Below the pieces are notes generated by a model. The model ran no database searches. It had not been told where the DNA came from and saw nothing but the letters and a program-made list of their open reading frames with translations. Below, one piece after another: positions 13,574 to 22,875 of a stretch of DNA of 22,875 nt (positions are counted from its first letter, which is position 1; the number at the start of each line of letters is the position of its first letter). Position numbers and translations under genes: made by a program. Source of the stretch: Betaproteobacteria bacterium (GTDB lineage: Bacteria; Pseudomonadota; Gammaproteobacteria; Burkholderiales; SG8-39); NCBI GenBank assembly GCA_009693435.1, contig SHXF01000067.1, positions 1 through 22,875 of the forward strand, read 5' to 3'.

Positions 13574-15025
13574 TTACATCAGAATGACGTCGTACTGTTC
13601 CTGGTTGTAGCTCGATTCGACCTGCATCGACACTGGCTTGCCGATGAAATCGCCGAGCATGGCGAGCGCCTGCGATTCTTCTTCCAGAAACAGGTCGATC
13701 ACCGGTTGCGCCGCGAGGATGCGGAATTCGCGGGCGTTGAACTGGCGCGCCTCGCGCAGGATTTCGCGCAGGATTTCGTAGCAGATGGTGCGCGGCGTTT
13801 TCAGCACGCTGCGCCCGCTGCAGGTGGGGCAGGGCTCGCACAGGACATGTTCCAGCGATTCGCGGGTGCGCTTGCGGGTCATCTCCACCAGGCCGAGCGC
13901 GGTGAAGCCGTTCACCGTCATGCGGGTGCGGTCGCGGGCGATGGCCTTGCTGAATTCGGCCAGCACCGCCGCGCGGTGCTCCTCGCTGTCCATGTCGATG
14001 AAGTCGATGATGATGATGCCGCCGAGATTGCGCAGCCGCAGCTGCCGCGCGATCGCCTGCGCCGCTTCCAGGTTCGTCTTGAAAATGGTGTCGTCGAAAT
14101 TGCGCACGCCCACGAAGCCGCCGGTGTTGACGTCGATGGTGGTCATGGCCTCGGTCTGGTCGATCACCAGGTAACCGCCGGACTTCAGGTCCACGCGCCG
14201 CTCCAGCGCGCGCTGGATCTCCTCTTCGACGTTGTGCAGGTCGAAGAGAGGCCGCTCGCCGGTGTAGTGTTCGAGGCGCGGCAGCACGATCTGCGTGTAT
14301 TCGGCCGCGAACGCCTGCAGCTTCAGGAAATTCTCGCGCGAGTCGATGATCACGCGACCGGTCTCAACGGTAACGAAATCGCGCAGCACCCGCTGCGCGA
14401 GCGACAGGTCCTGGTAGAGCAGGGTCGGCGGCGGCGAAATCAGCGCCCGGGCGCGGATGTCGTGCCACAGTTTGCGCAGGTACTGGATGTCGTTCAGCAG
14501 CTCGGCATCGCTCGCGGTTTCGGCGACGGTGCGGATGATGAAGCCGCCGGTCTCATCCGGCGGCAGGAGATGCTGGATCTTTTCACGCAGTATCTGGCGT
14601 TCCGCCTCGTCTTCGATGCGCTGCGAGATGCCGATGTGCGGATCCTGCGGCAGGTACACCAGCATCCGGCCGGCGATGGAGATCTGCGTCGACAGGCGCG
14701 CGCCCTTGGTGCCGATCGGATCCTTCACCACCTGCACCAGCAGCGACTGGCCCTCGGCGAGGATGCGTTCTATGGGCTTGGCCGGCTCGCCGTTGCGCTG
14801 TTCCCAGATGTCGGCCACGTGCAGGAATGCGGCGCGCTCCAGCCCGATTTCGATGAACGCGGATTGCATCCCGGGCAGCACCCTCACCACTTTCCCGATG
14901 CAGATGTTGCCCACCAGGCCGCGGTTGTGGGCGCGCTCGATGTGCAGCTCCTGCACCACACCGGAGAGCGTGACCGCCACGCGCGTCTCCTGCGGCGTGC
15001 AGTTGATGAGAATGTCTTCGGCCAT
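13574..15025 (-). CDS. rng: Ribonuclease G
   Basis: A 483-aa endoribonuclease of the RNase E/G family, which matures the 5' end of 16S rRNA and takes part in mRNA turnover. It has an N-terminal S1 domain (about 36-115, from GLVGNICIGKVVRVLPGMQSAF), then the 5'-sensor/RNase H-like region. The DNase I-like catalytic domain follows, with Asp298 in TIDVNTGG and Asp341 in IIIIDFIDMD, the expected metal-binding pair. The zinc-link cysteines are present in LCEPCPTCSG (Cys399, Cys402). It lacks the long C-terminal scaffold of RNase E, and its length equals usual RNase G. It starts 26 nt after maf and is the last gene of the minus-strand cluster. A 634-aa frame on the opposite strand is only its shadow. 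Confidence 0.96.
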   Translation of the reverse strand: MAEDILINCTPQETRVAVTLSGVVQELHIERAHNRGLVGNICIGKVVRVLPGMQSAFIEIGLERAAFLHVADIWEQRNGEPAKPIERILAEGQSLLVQVVKDPIGTKGARLSTQISIAGRMLVYLPQDPHIGISQRIEDEAERQILREKIQHLLPPDETGGFIIRTVAETASDAELLNDIQYLRKLWHDIRARALISPPPTLLYQDLSLAQRVLRDFVTVETGRVIIDSRENFLKLQAFAAEYTQIVLPRLEHYTGERPLFDLHNVEEEIQRALERRVDLKSGGYLVIDQTEAMTTIDVNTGGFVGVRNFDDTIFKTNLEAAQAIARQLRLRNLGGIIIIDFIDMDSEEHRAAVLAEFSKAIARDRTRMTVNGFTALGLVEMTRKRTRESLEHVLCEPCPTCSGRSVLKTPRTICYEILREILREARQFNAREFRILAAQPVIDLFLEEESQALAMLGDFIGKPVSMQVESSYNQEQYDVILM

Positions 15026-15051
15026 GGGTTCGAATGCGCTTCTTCGCGCCT

Positions 15052-15675
15052 TTACGCGGGGACGACGGGGGTGAAGCGCTGGATCAGCAGCGCGGTTTCG
15101 TACAGCGGCAGGCCCATCACGCCGGTGTAGCTGCCATGCAATTCCGGGACAAACGCCGCCGCGCGGCCCTGAATCGCGTAGGCGCCCGCCTTGTCGATCG
15201 GTTCGCCGGATTCGACGTAGGCGGCGATCTGGGCCTCGGACAAGGTCTTAAACCGCACCCGCGACTCGCTCACCACCATCTCGGCGCGCTCCTCCAATTG
15301 TAGCGCCACGGCGGTGAGCACGCGGTGCTCGCGGCCGGAGAGGACGCGCAACATGCGCTCGGCATCCGCGCCATTTTCGGGCTTGCCGAGGATCTCGCCA
15401 TCGAGGCAGACAGTGGTGTCGGCTGCGAGCACCGGATAGCGGGGCAACTGCCGCTCCATCACCCGCGACCAGCCAATTACCGCCTTGGCGCTGCAAACGC
15501 GCCGCACGTAGTCGTCGGGCGACTCGCGATCATGCGGCGACTCGTCGATATCGGCTGCGCGGCCGGGATGCTCGCGCAGCAGCAGCACCTCGAAACCGAC
15601 GCCGATCTGGCGCAGCAATTCACGGCGGCGCGGGCTGCGCGAAGCCAGATAAATTTTCGGACTGGAAGCAATCAC
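15052..15675 (-). CDS. maf: Maf/YhdE-type nucleoside triphosphate pyrophosphatase
   Basis: A 207-aa Maf-family enzyme that hydrolyses non-canonical or excess nucleotides (dTTP/UTP in the YhdE branch) and can affect septum formation. The N-terminal phosphate-binding motif is [12 protein letters not shown] (10-21). The SPRR form points to the YhdE rather than the YceF branch. AADTTV (85-89) has the catalytic-site Asp86, GKP follows at 97-99, and [10 protein letters not shown] (161-170) is fully conserved. The start is the GTG at 15675, whose first bases form GTGA with the rlmH stop: a 4-nt overlap indicating translational coupling. The frame is open further upstream, but only as rlmH antiframe. 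Confidence 0.93.
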   Translation of the reverse strand: MIASSPKIYLASRSPRRRELLRQIGVGFEVLLLREHPGRAADIDESPHDRESPDDYVRRVCSAKAVIGWSRVMERQLPRYPVLAADTTVCLDGEILGKPENGADAERMLRVLSGREHRVLTAVALQLEERAEMVVSESRVRFKTLSEAQIAAYVESGEPIDKAGAYAIQGRAAAFVPELHGSYTGVMGLPLYETALLIQRFTPVVPA

Positions 15676-16154
15676 TCGCGATGATAGGGATGGTTGTTGA
15701 GTATCGACAAGGCGCGGTACAGCTGCTCGGCGAGCAGCACCCGGGCGAGGCCGTGGGGCAAGGTCAGGCTGGAGAGGCGCAGCAGCAGGTCGGCGCCGCT
15801 TTTCAGCGCAGGGTCCAGCCCATCGGGGCCGCCGATCATGAACGCCACGTCGCGCCCGCCACCCAGCGCTTTCGCCATCCATTGCGACAATTGCACGGTG
15901 GTGAAATCGCGCCCGTGTTCATCGAGGGCTACTCGCGCGCACTGTGCCGGCAGCTTCGCCTCTATGCGCGTGCGCTCGGCTGCCACCAGTCGCGCGGCCG
16001 AGCCTTCCGTGGTGCGGCCTGTTCCGCGCGGCTCGGCGCGCACTTCGGCGAGTTCAAGCCGGGTGCCCCATCCGAAACGCTTCGCATAGTCGGCAAACGA
16101 TTCATTAACCCAGCCGGGCATGCGATTGCCCACGGCGACTACGAGCAGCCTCAC
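15672..16154 (-). CDS. rlmH: 23S rRNA (pseudouridine1915-N3)-methyltransferase RlmH
   Basis: A 160-aa SPOUT methyltransferase that methylates pseudouridine 1915 in helix 69 of 23S rRNA on the 70S ribosome, using SAM. Diagnostic parts are MRLLVVAVG at the start, LDEHGRDF (77-84), [10 protein letters not shown] (105-114, the SAM-binding trefoil knot) and the C-terminal signature NNHPYHRE. Length is standard. It lies 76 nt after rsfS and overlaps the maf start. The link to rsfS (ribosome silencing) is conserved in many bacteria. Confidence 0.96.
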   Translation of the reverse strand: MRLLVVAVGNRMPGWVNESFADYAKRFGWGTRLELAEVRAEPRGTGRTTEGSAARLVAAERTRIEAKLPAQCARVALDEHGRDFTTVQLSQWMAKALGGGRDVAFMIGGPDGLDPALKSGADLLLRLSSLTLPHGLARVLLAEQLYRALSILNNHPYHRE

Positions 16155-16230
16155 TGCCGTTCGGGATGCAGCACCGCGCTCATTTCACCCGCCGGCTTCG
16201 TCTGCGTTACCTGTCCGCCCCGTGCGTGGC

Positions 16231-16788
16231 TCACGCGGCGTCTTTTTTGGCGGCCGCCTTCTTCGCGGGTGCTTTTTTCGCCGTGGGTCGCAGCGCGGGT
16301 TTCTTCGCGGGTTTCGCAGAGGACTCTGCCGCAGGCCTCTTGGCAGGTCGTTTCGCGGCCGCCTTCCCGGCCGGCGCCTTCTTCGTTGCTGGTTTCTTCG
16401 GAGACGTCTTACCCGCACCGCCCGCGCCTTCAACGCCGGTGGCAGCCGCGCCGGGCTTGCGCGGCTTGGGGAGGTTCCACAGTTCCTCGAGGTTGTAGTG
16501 CGCGCGTACCGACGGCTGCATCACGTGCACCACCAGATCGCCCAGGTCGATCAGCGCCCATTCGCCGCCGTCGATGCCTTCGATTCCGATCACCCGCCCG
16601 CCCAGTGCCCTGGCCTTGTCTTCCACGTGCTCCGCCAGCGCCCGGACCTGTCGCGTGGAATCGGCACTGGCGATGATGATGCGGTCGAACAGCGGGCTCA
16701 GGTGGGTGACGTCGAATACGTCGATGTGGTGCGCCTTGATGTCCTCCAGTGCGTCAACGACGGCTTTCTGCAATTTACGAATATTCAT
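16231..16788 (-). CDS. rsfS: Ribosome silencing factor RsfS with a long Lys/Ala/Pro-rich tail
   Basis: Residues 1-106 form a complete RsfS (Iojap/DUF143) domain: IRKLQKAVVDALEDIKAHHI, VFDVTHLSPLFDRIIIASA, DGGEWALIDLGDLVVHVM and YNLEELWN. RsfS binds ribosomal protein uL14 and blocks subunit joining when nutrients are short. The family usually ends near here (105-120 aa), but this protein goes on for about 79 residues of Lys/Ala/Pro (KKAPAGKAAAKRPAKRP and similar), like histone H1-type tails. The tail is strongly basic and probably disordered; it may add RNA or ribosome binding (inference). The ATG overlaps the nadD stop by 1 nt (TGATG), so translation is coupled. Confidence 0.95.
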   Translation of the reverse strand: MNIRKLQKAVVDALEDIKAHHIDVFDVTHLSPLFDRIIIASADSTRQVRALAEHVEDKARALGGRVIGIEGIDGGEWALIDLGDLVVHVMQPSVRAHYNLEELWNLPKPRKPGAAATGVEGAGGAGKTSPKKPATKKAPAGKAAAKRPAKRPAAESSAKPAKKPALRPTAKKAPAKKAAAKKDAA

Positions 16789-17453
16789 CAGCGCGGTGAG
16801 GTCTCCGTTGTCTCCGCTGTGTACAGGCGGCGCGACTCAATATAGTCGAGAACTTGCGCCGGGAGCAAATAGCGTGCGCTCAATCCGGCAATAGTGCGCT
16901 GTCTGATCGATGTCGCGGAAATATCGAGCAGAGGAATAGTAAATAACGCGATATTTCCCGCGGGCCGCAGGGCAAGCTCGGACGGCTCGGCCCGCCGCTT
17001 GCGCAATTCCTCGTCCAGTTCGGCGCCCAGCCCGGACAGTTCGTGTCCGGGCCGCGTCGCCACGGCGATGTGCGCGTGATCGAACAGCTGCCGCCAGGCG
17101 CGCCACGTCGGCAGCGTGCGCATCTGGTCGGCGCCGATGATGAGCGCGAGCGGACGGCTGGCGCCGAGATCGCGACGCAAGCGCTGCAGCGTATGAATGG
17201 TGAACGTCGCTTCGGCGACGCGCATCTCGGCATCGTCGATGAAAAACCGCGGATGACCGGCCAGTGCGAGGCGCAGCATGTCGAGCCGCGCCTGGATGCC
17301 GGCGGCGGGCGCGCCGCGATGTCCGGGCTTGCCGGAGGGCACCCAGCGCACCGACTCCAGTCCGAGCGCCACCAGCGCTTCTTCACCCAGCCGCAGGTGG
17401 CCGTGGTGCACCGGATCGAAGGTGCCGCCGAGCACGCCTTGCATGGCGCTCAT
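16788..17453 (-). CDS. nadD: Nicotinate-nucleotide adenylyltransferase
   Basis: A 221-aa NadD, which joins nicotinate mononucleotide and ATP to form deamido-NAD in NAD synthesis. The nucleotidyltransferase motif GGTFDPVHHGHL (9-20) contains the HxGH signature (His16, His19). LIIGADQMRTLPTWRAW is the usual substrate-recognition segment, and DISATSIRQR carries the C-terminal ISxTxIR motif. Length is normal. It lies 35 nt after proA and overlaps rsfS by 1 nt. The nadD-rsfS-rlmH order is widely conserved. Confidence 0.96.
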   Translation of the reverse strand: MSAMQGVLGGTFDPVHHGHLRLGEEALVALGLESVRWVPSGKPGHRGAPAAGIQARLDMLRLALAGHPRFFIDDAEMRVAEATFTIHTLQRLRRDLGASRPLALIIGADQMRTLPTWRAWRQLFDHAHIAVATRPGHELSGLGAELDEELRKRRAEPSELALRPAGNIALFTIPLLDISATSIRQRTIAGLSARYLLPAQVLDYIESRRLYTAETTETSPR

Positions 17454-17488
17454 GCCGGCCGAGCGCGGCTGCGGCGAAGCCGGCCTGA

Positions 17489-18817
17489 TCAGACGCGCAC
17501 CTCGCCGTTGCCGAACACCACGAATTTCTGCGAGGTCAGGCCCTCCAGGCCGACCGGGCCGCGCGCGTGCAGCTTGTCGGTGGAGATGCCGATCTCGGCG
17601 CCCAGCCCGTATTCGAAGCCGTCGGCGAAGCGGGTCGATGCATTGACCAGCACCGAACTCGAATCGACTTCGCGCAGGAAGCGATTGGCCCGATCCGCAT
17701 CCTCGGTGATGATGGCGTCGGTGTGCTGCGAGCCGTAACGGGCGATGTGCTCCATCGCTGCGTCCATATCCTTAACCACGCGCACCGCCAGAATGGGGGC
17801 GAGGTATTCGGCGTACCAGTCTTCCTCGGAAGCGGAGGTCATGCCGGGGACCAGCTTTCTTGCCGCATCGTCGCCGCGCAGTTCCACGCCCTTGTCGAGA
17901 TAAATCCGCGCCAGCGGCGGCAACACCTTGTCGGCGATCGCTGCGGCGACCAGCAGGGTTTCCATGGTGTTGCAGGTCGCGTAGCGCTGCGTCTTGGCGT
18001 TGTCGGCGACGCGTATGGCCTTGTCGATATCGGCGCGGTCGTCGATATAGACGTGGCAGACGCCGTCCAGGTGCTTGATCATCGGGATGCGCGATTCGTT
18101 CATCACCCGTTCGATCAGGCCCTTGCCGCCGCGCGGCACGATGATGTCGACATACTCGTTCATGCGCAGCAGTTCGCCCACGGCGGCACGATCGGCGGTT
18201 GCCACCACCTGCACCGCGTCCTCCGGCAGTCCGGCCGAGCGCAGGCCTTCCTGCACGCGCGCCGCGATGGCGAGGTTGGAATGCACCGACTCCGATCCGC
18301 CGCGCAGGATGCAGGCATTGCCGGCTTTCAGGCAGAGGGCTGCCGCATCCGCGGTGACGTTGGGCCGCGACTCGTAAATGATGCCGATCACGCCGAGCGG
18401 CACGCGCATCCGCCCCACCCTGATGCCCGAGGGCTGGGTGTGCAGCTCGCTCACGCTGCCGATCGGATCGGGCAGGGCCGCCACCTGTTCCAGTCCGATC
18501 GCCATTGCCTCCACCGATTTCTCGCTGAGGGTGAGGCGATCGATGAAGGCTGCGTCCTTGCCGGCGGCGCGCGCCGACGCAACGTCTTTAGTGTTCGCGG
18601 CGATGAGCGCGGCGGCATCGCGGCGCAGCGCGCCGGCCATGGCGGTCAGGGCGCGGTTCTTCGCCGCCGTATCGGCGCGGGCAAGCGCGCGCGACGCGGC
18701 GCGGGCGCGCTGCCCGACGGCGCGCATGTAGGACTTCACGTCCGGGGAATTCGAATCCGGGGACTGCGGGACCGGGGACTTTGCGTCGCCGGCGGGAAAA
18801 GACGAGTTTGCTGCCAC
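17489..18817 (-). CDS. proA: Glutamate-5-semialdehyde dehydrogenase (gamma-glutamyl phosphate reductase)
   Basis: A 442-aa ProA, the second step of proline synthesis (gamma-glutamyl phosphate to glutamate semialdehyde with NADPH). The catalytic Cys282 lies in [13 protein letters not shown]. Other landmarks are [18 protein letters not shown] (142-159), [23 protein letters not shown], and the C-terminal [16 protein letters not shown]. The core aligns from about residue 27 (VKSYMRAVG). The first 25 residues, rich in Ser/Pro and containing [13 protein letters not shown], look like an added repeat-derived extension. The frame opens with GTG at 18817 and a weak ribosome site; starts at GTG 18739 or ATG 18727 would give a normal-length protein. 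Confidence 0.95.
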   Translation of the reverse strand: MAANSSFPAGDAKSPVPQSPDSNSPDVKSYMRAVGQRARAASRALARADTAAKNRALTAMAGALRRDAAALIAANTKDVASARAAGKDAAFIDRLTLSEKSVEAMAIGLEQVAALPDPIGSVSELHTQPSGIRVGRMRVPLGVIGIIYESRPNVTADAAALCLKAGNACILRGGSESVHSNLAIAARVQEGLRSAGLPEDAVQVVATADRAAVGELLRMNEYVDIIVPRGGKGLIERVMNESRIPMIKHLDGVCHVYIDDRADIDKAIRVADNAKTQRYATCNTMETLLVAAAIADKVLPPLARIYLDKGVELRGDDAARKLVPGMTSASEEDWYAEYLAPILAVRVVKDMDAAMEHIARYGSQHTDAIITEDADRANRFLREVDSSSVLVNASTRFADGFEYGLGAEIGISTDKLHARGPVGLEGLTSQKFVVFGNGEVRV

Positions 18818-18959
18818 GATATCCAGATCAGATTCTCAAAGAACGAATGTTACACCTCGTCCCGGGATGCCCGCGAACCGGAGCTCGCGGAATGCCGCAC
18901 GACATCTGAAATTCAGAAGATTTATACGGATGAACCGCCATTCTGCGGACTCCTATGGG

Positions 18960-18972
18960 CAGTTCCATTATA
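18960..18972 (-). promoter_or_regulatory. Possible promoter for proA and downstream genes
   Basis: Minus-strand TATAAT (18967-18972) in a short AT-rich patch lies 150 nt before the proA start, in the 200-bp gap after holA. The -10 is perfect, but no good -35 is found at 16-18 bp, so an activator or an extended element would be needed. Confidence 0.35.
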
Positions 18973-19017
18973 AATAATGATATGAATCCCGCGGGGCGGG
19001 CGCCGCAGTTCGCGTGA

Positions 19018-20064
19018 TCAGTTCCGCGCCGGTACCGTGGCAGCTGGCGGCACACAGGCGAGGCGCAGCCCGAGCTGCAGCAGTTCATCCCAGGCATCGC
19101 CCTTGGCCACACCTTTGACGATGCGATCGATTCTTGCCGCCTGCGTGAGCGTGCCCAGCAGGAAATCTCGGTCGAATTTCCTGGCGGCGCGGCCGACCAG
19201 GGTCTGGCGCGGCTCGCCCCACACGCGGTTGTCGCGGCACAGGTCCGGCAGATTGCGGCCTTGCGCCAGTCCGTCCTGCACGCGCGCGATGGCGCGCAGT
19301 TCTTCGGCGAGCAACCACAGGATGCGCGGCGCCGCCTCGCCCTCGGCGCGCAGCCCCTCCAGCATGCGCACCAGACGCGGCGCCTCGCCCGAGAGCATGG
19401 CTTCGGTCAGCTTGCCCGCGTCATAGCGCGCCACGTTCAGCACGGCCTGGCGCACCTGTTCGGCGTCGAGATCCCCTTCGGGCAGCAGTAGTGCAAGTTT
19501 CTGTATTTCCTGGTGCGCCGCCAGCAGATTGCCTTCGACACAGTCGGTGAGAAATTGCAGGGTTTCACGCGGCGCGCGCTGCTTCTGGCGCGCGAGGCGA
19601 GCGCCGATCCACTCGGGCAAGCGGGCGCGTTCCACCGGATAAACATCGACCACGACGCCGGCGCGCGACAGGGCGCCGAACCATGCTGCCGACTGGTCGC
19701 GCTTGGCAAGCCGCGGCAGGCTCACCAGGGTGAGCGTGTCTTCGACGAGCCTCCCGCAATAGGCTTCGATCGCCTGGCCGCCTTCTTCGCCCGGCTTGCC
19801 GCCGGGCACGCGCAAATCCACCAGTTGCTTGTCGCCGAACAGGGAGAGGCTGGCGCCGCTCGCGCGCAATTCGCCCCATTTGAAGCCGCGTTCGGCGATG
19901 AGCACCGAGCGCTCGGTGAAGCCGGCGGCGCGTGCCCTGGCGCGGATGGCATCCGCCGCCTCCAGCGACAGCAGCGGTTCGTCGCCGTGCAGCACGTACA
20001 ACCCGGCCAGGTTGCGGGCGAGGTGCGCTTCGAGCTGGTCAGACCGGATATGGGCTGCCGCCAA
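19018..20064 (-). CDS. holA: DNA polymerase III subunit delta
   Basis: A 348-aa clamp-loader subunit delta, which opens the beta sliding clamp. The N-terminal domain includes LYVLHGDEPLLSLEAADAIR (22-41), typical of HolA, and LFGDKQLVDLRVP, the region that contacts beta. The middle has DCVEGNLLAAHQEIQKLALL, the conserved domain II/III join. Near the end comes DRIVKGVAKGDAWDELLQL, another HolA hallmark. Length matches the family (about 340). The open frame begins with TTG at 20064, only 3 nt after the lptE stop, implying coupled translation from a rare start codon. The order leuS-lptE-holA is conserved in proteobacteria. Confidence 0.95.
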   Translation of the reverse strand: MAAAHIRSDQLEAHLARNLAGLYVLHGDEPLLSLEAADAIRARARAAGFTERSVLIAERGFKWGELRASGASLSLFGDKQLVDLRVPGGKPGEEGGQAIEAYCGRLVEDTLTLVSLPRLAKRDQSAAWFGALSRAGVVVDVYPVERARLPEWIGARLARQKQRAPRETLQFLTDCVEGNLLAAHQEIQKLALLLPEGDLDAEQVRQAVLNVARYDAGKLTEAMLSGEAPRLVRMLEGLRAEGEAAPRILWLLAEELRAIARVQDGLAQGRNLPDLCRDNRVWGEPRQTLVGRAARKFDRDFLLGTLTQAARIDRIVKGVAKGDAWDELLQLGLRLACVPPAATVPARN

Positions 20065-20067
20065 CGC

Positions 20068-20622
20068 TTACTCGTTCTCGGGCGGTTTCGACTTGGCCAG
20101 GCGCCGCATGATCTGTTGCACCATGTCGTTCTGCATGTCGCGGTACATCAGCGCTTCTTCGCTTTCCTTGGCGAGCACCTGCGAATCGTTCGAGGTGATG
20201 TCGCGGGTGAGCTGAATCTCGCTCAGCGGCAGGTAGTCGCGCCCCTTTGCATCGAGCACGCGAAACGTGACCTTGTAGCGCAGCTGGTATTCCTGCACCC
20301 GGCCGGCGGTATTGAACGAGAGGATGATTTTTTCGCGCGTCTCCTGCGCGATGCTCAGAATCGCCTGCGCGCCCTGCGGCGAGTCCACCAGTTTGGTTCT
20401 GGTGCCGGCGGAAATGTTGCGCTTAAGGTCGATGGAGATCGGGCTGGCAGTGGCGACCTGCAGCGTGTCGAAGGGCAGTTCGGCGATACCGCGCAACTGG
20501 AAGCCGCAGCCGCCCAGGGCGAACGACAGCGCGAACGACAGCGCGAGCGCCAGCGACATCATCAACCCGCGCGCGGTGTCGCGGCCCCCGCGTCCGGCTT
20601 TTAGCCCTGGCCTTTCAATCAT
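20068..20622 (-). CDS. lptE: LPS-assembly lipoprotein LptE
   Basis: A 184-aa outer-membrane lipoprotein that plugs the LptD barrel and helps insert LPS. A signal peptide with a basic N-region and a hydrophobic core ends in the lipobox LGGC, with Cys39 to be lipidated. GCGFQLRG just after it is the classic LptE start. The body (RVQEYQLRYKVTFRVLD, then LTRDITSNDSQVLAKESEEALMYRDMQ) is typical. The ATG at 20622 has GAAGGA upstream. Part of the signal core is a tandem repeat in DNA (20519-20554). It lies 40 nt after leuS and 3 nt before holA. Confidence 0.94.
   Translation of the reverse strand: MIERPGLKAGRGGRDTARGLMMSLALALSFALSFALGGCGFQLRGIAELPFDTLQVATASPISIDLKRNISAGTRTKLVDSPQGAQAILSIAQETREKIILSFNTAGRVQEYQLRYKVTFRVLDAKGRDYLPLSEIQLTRDITSNDSQVLAKESEEALMYRDMQNDMVQQIMRRLAKSKPPENE
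20519..20554. repeat. 12-bp repeat inside the LptE signal peptide
   Basis: Three 12-bp units: gcgaacgacagc twice and gcgagcgccagc once. On the minus strand they encode the ALSF-ALSF type hydrophobic core of the signal peptide. Loss or gain of a unit changes the core length by four residues without a frameshift. Confidence 0.8.
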
Positions 20623-20662
20623 GATCCTTCACCCTTCGGTGCTTGCGTTCAAAGCGCCGCGT

Positions 20663-22875
<2,213 letters not shown>

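Noticed and set aside
13226..15130. Long 634-codon open frame on the plus strand
   Set aside because: It lies antisense to rng, whose domains, catalytic residues and zinc-link motif are complete. The plus-strand product is low-complexity and matches nothing known to me.

Overview
The window looks like a chromosomal segment from a high-GC betaproteobacterium, most likely Burkholderiales. Two things suggest this. First, there are three orphan Bug/TctC-type periplasmic binding proteins, a family greatly expanded in that order. Second, the right half carries a housekeeping block in a typical betaproteobacterial order: leuS-lptE-holA-proA-nadD-rsfS-rlmH-maf-rng, all on the minus strand. This assignment is inferred from gene content, not from a database search.

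Left part (1-12.2 kb) is accessory. It starts with the 3' half of a tRNA-Arg(CCG) and its terminator. Next come a minus-strand Bug receptor and, divergent from it, a CoA-transferase (CaiB/BaiF) plus a second Bug receptor, a plausible carboxylate uptake and CoA-activation module. A decayed ArsR-type regulator and a HigBA-like toxin-antitoxin pair follow, then a Tat-exported dienelactone-hydrolase-like enzyme. A cystathionine gamma-synthase-family gene lies behind a leader that looks like a transcription attenuator. The rest of this part is a TAXI-type binding protein without a signal peptide, a 14-bp minisatellite, a third Bug receptor, a ChpS/ChpB toxin-antitoxin operon with a readable promoter and paired operators, and a small membrane protein whose start lies in a 13-bp minisatellite.

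Right part (12.3-22.9 kb) has an orphan ferredoxin-reductase (BenC-like), convergent with the minus-strand housekeeping cluster. Several junctions in that cluster overlap or nearly touch: nadD/rsfS by 1 nt, rlmH/maf by 4 nt, and lptE/holA 3 nt apart. This suggests cotranscription and translational coupling. The genes serve tRNA charging (leuS), LPS export (lptE), replication (holA), proline and NAD synthesis (proA, nadD), ribosome silencing and 23S methylation (rsfS, rlmH), nucleotide or septum control (maf) and RNA processing (rng).

The unusual theme is short tandem repeats of many periods (9, 12, 13, 14, 15 and 33 bp), several placed in frame inside real genes. The most striking is a 33-bp array, together with an interspersed palindromic repeat, read through as part of the leuS coding sequence at the start of the editing domain. 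The other candidate for new biology is the structured leader at about 6244-6402.
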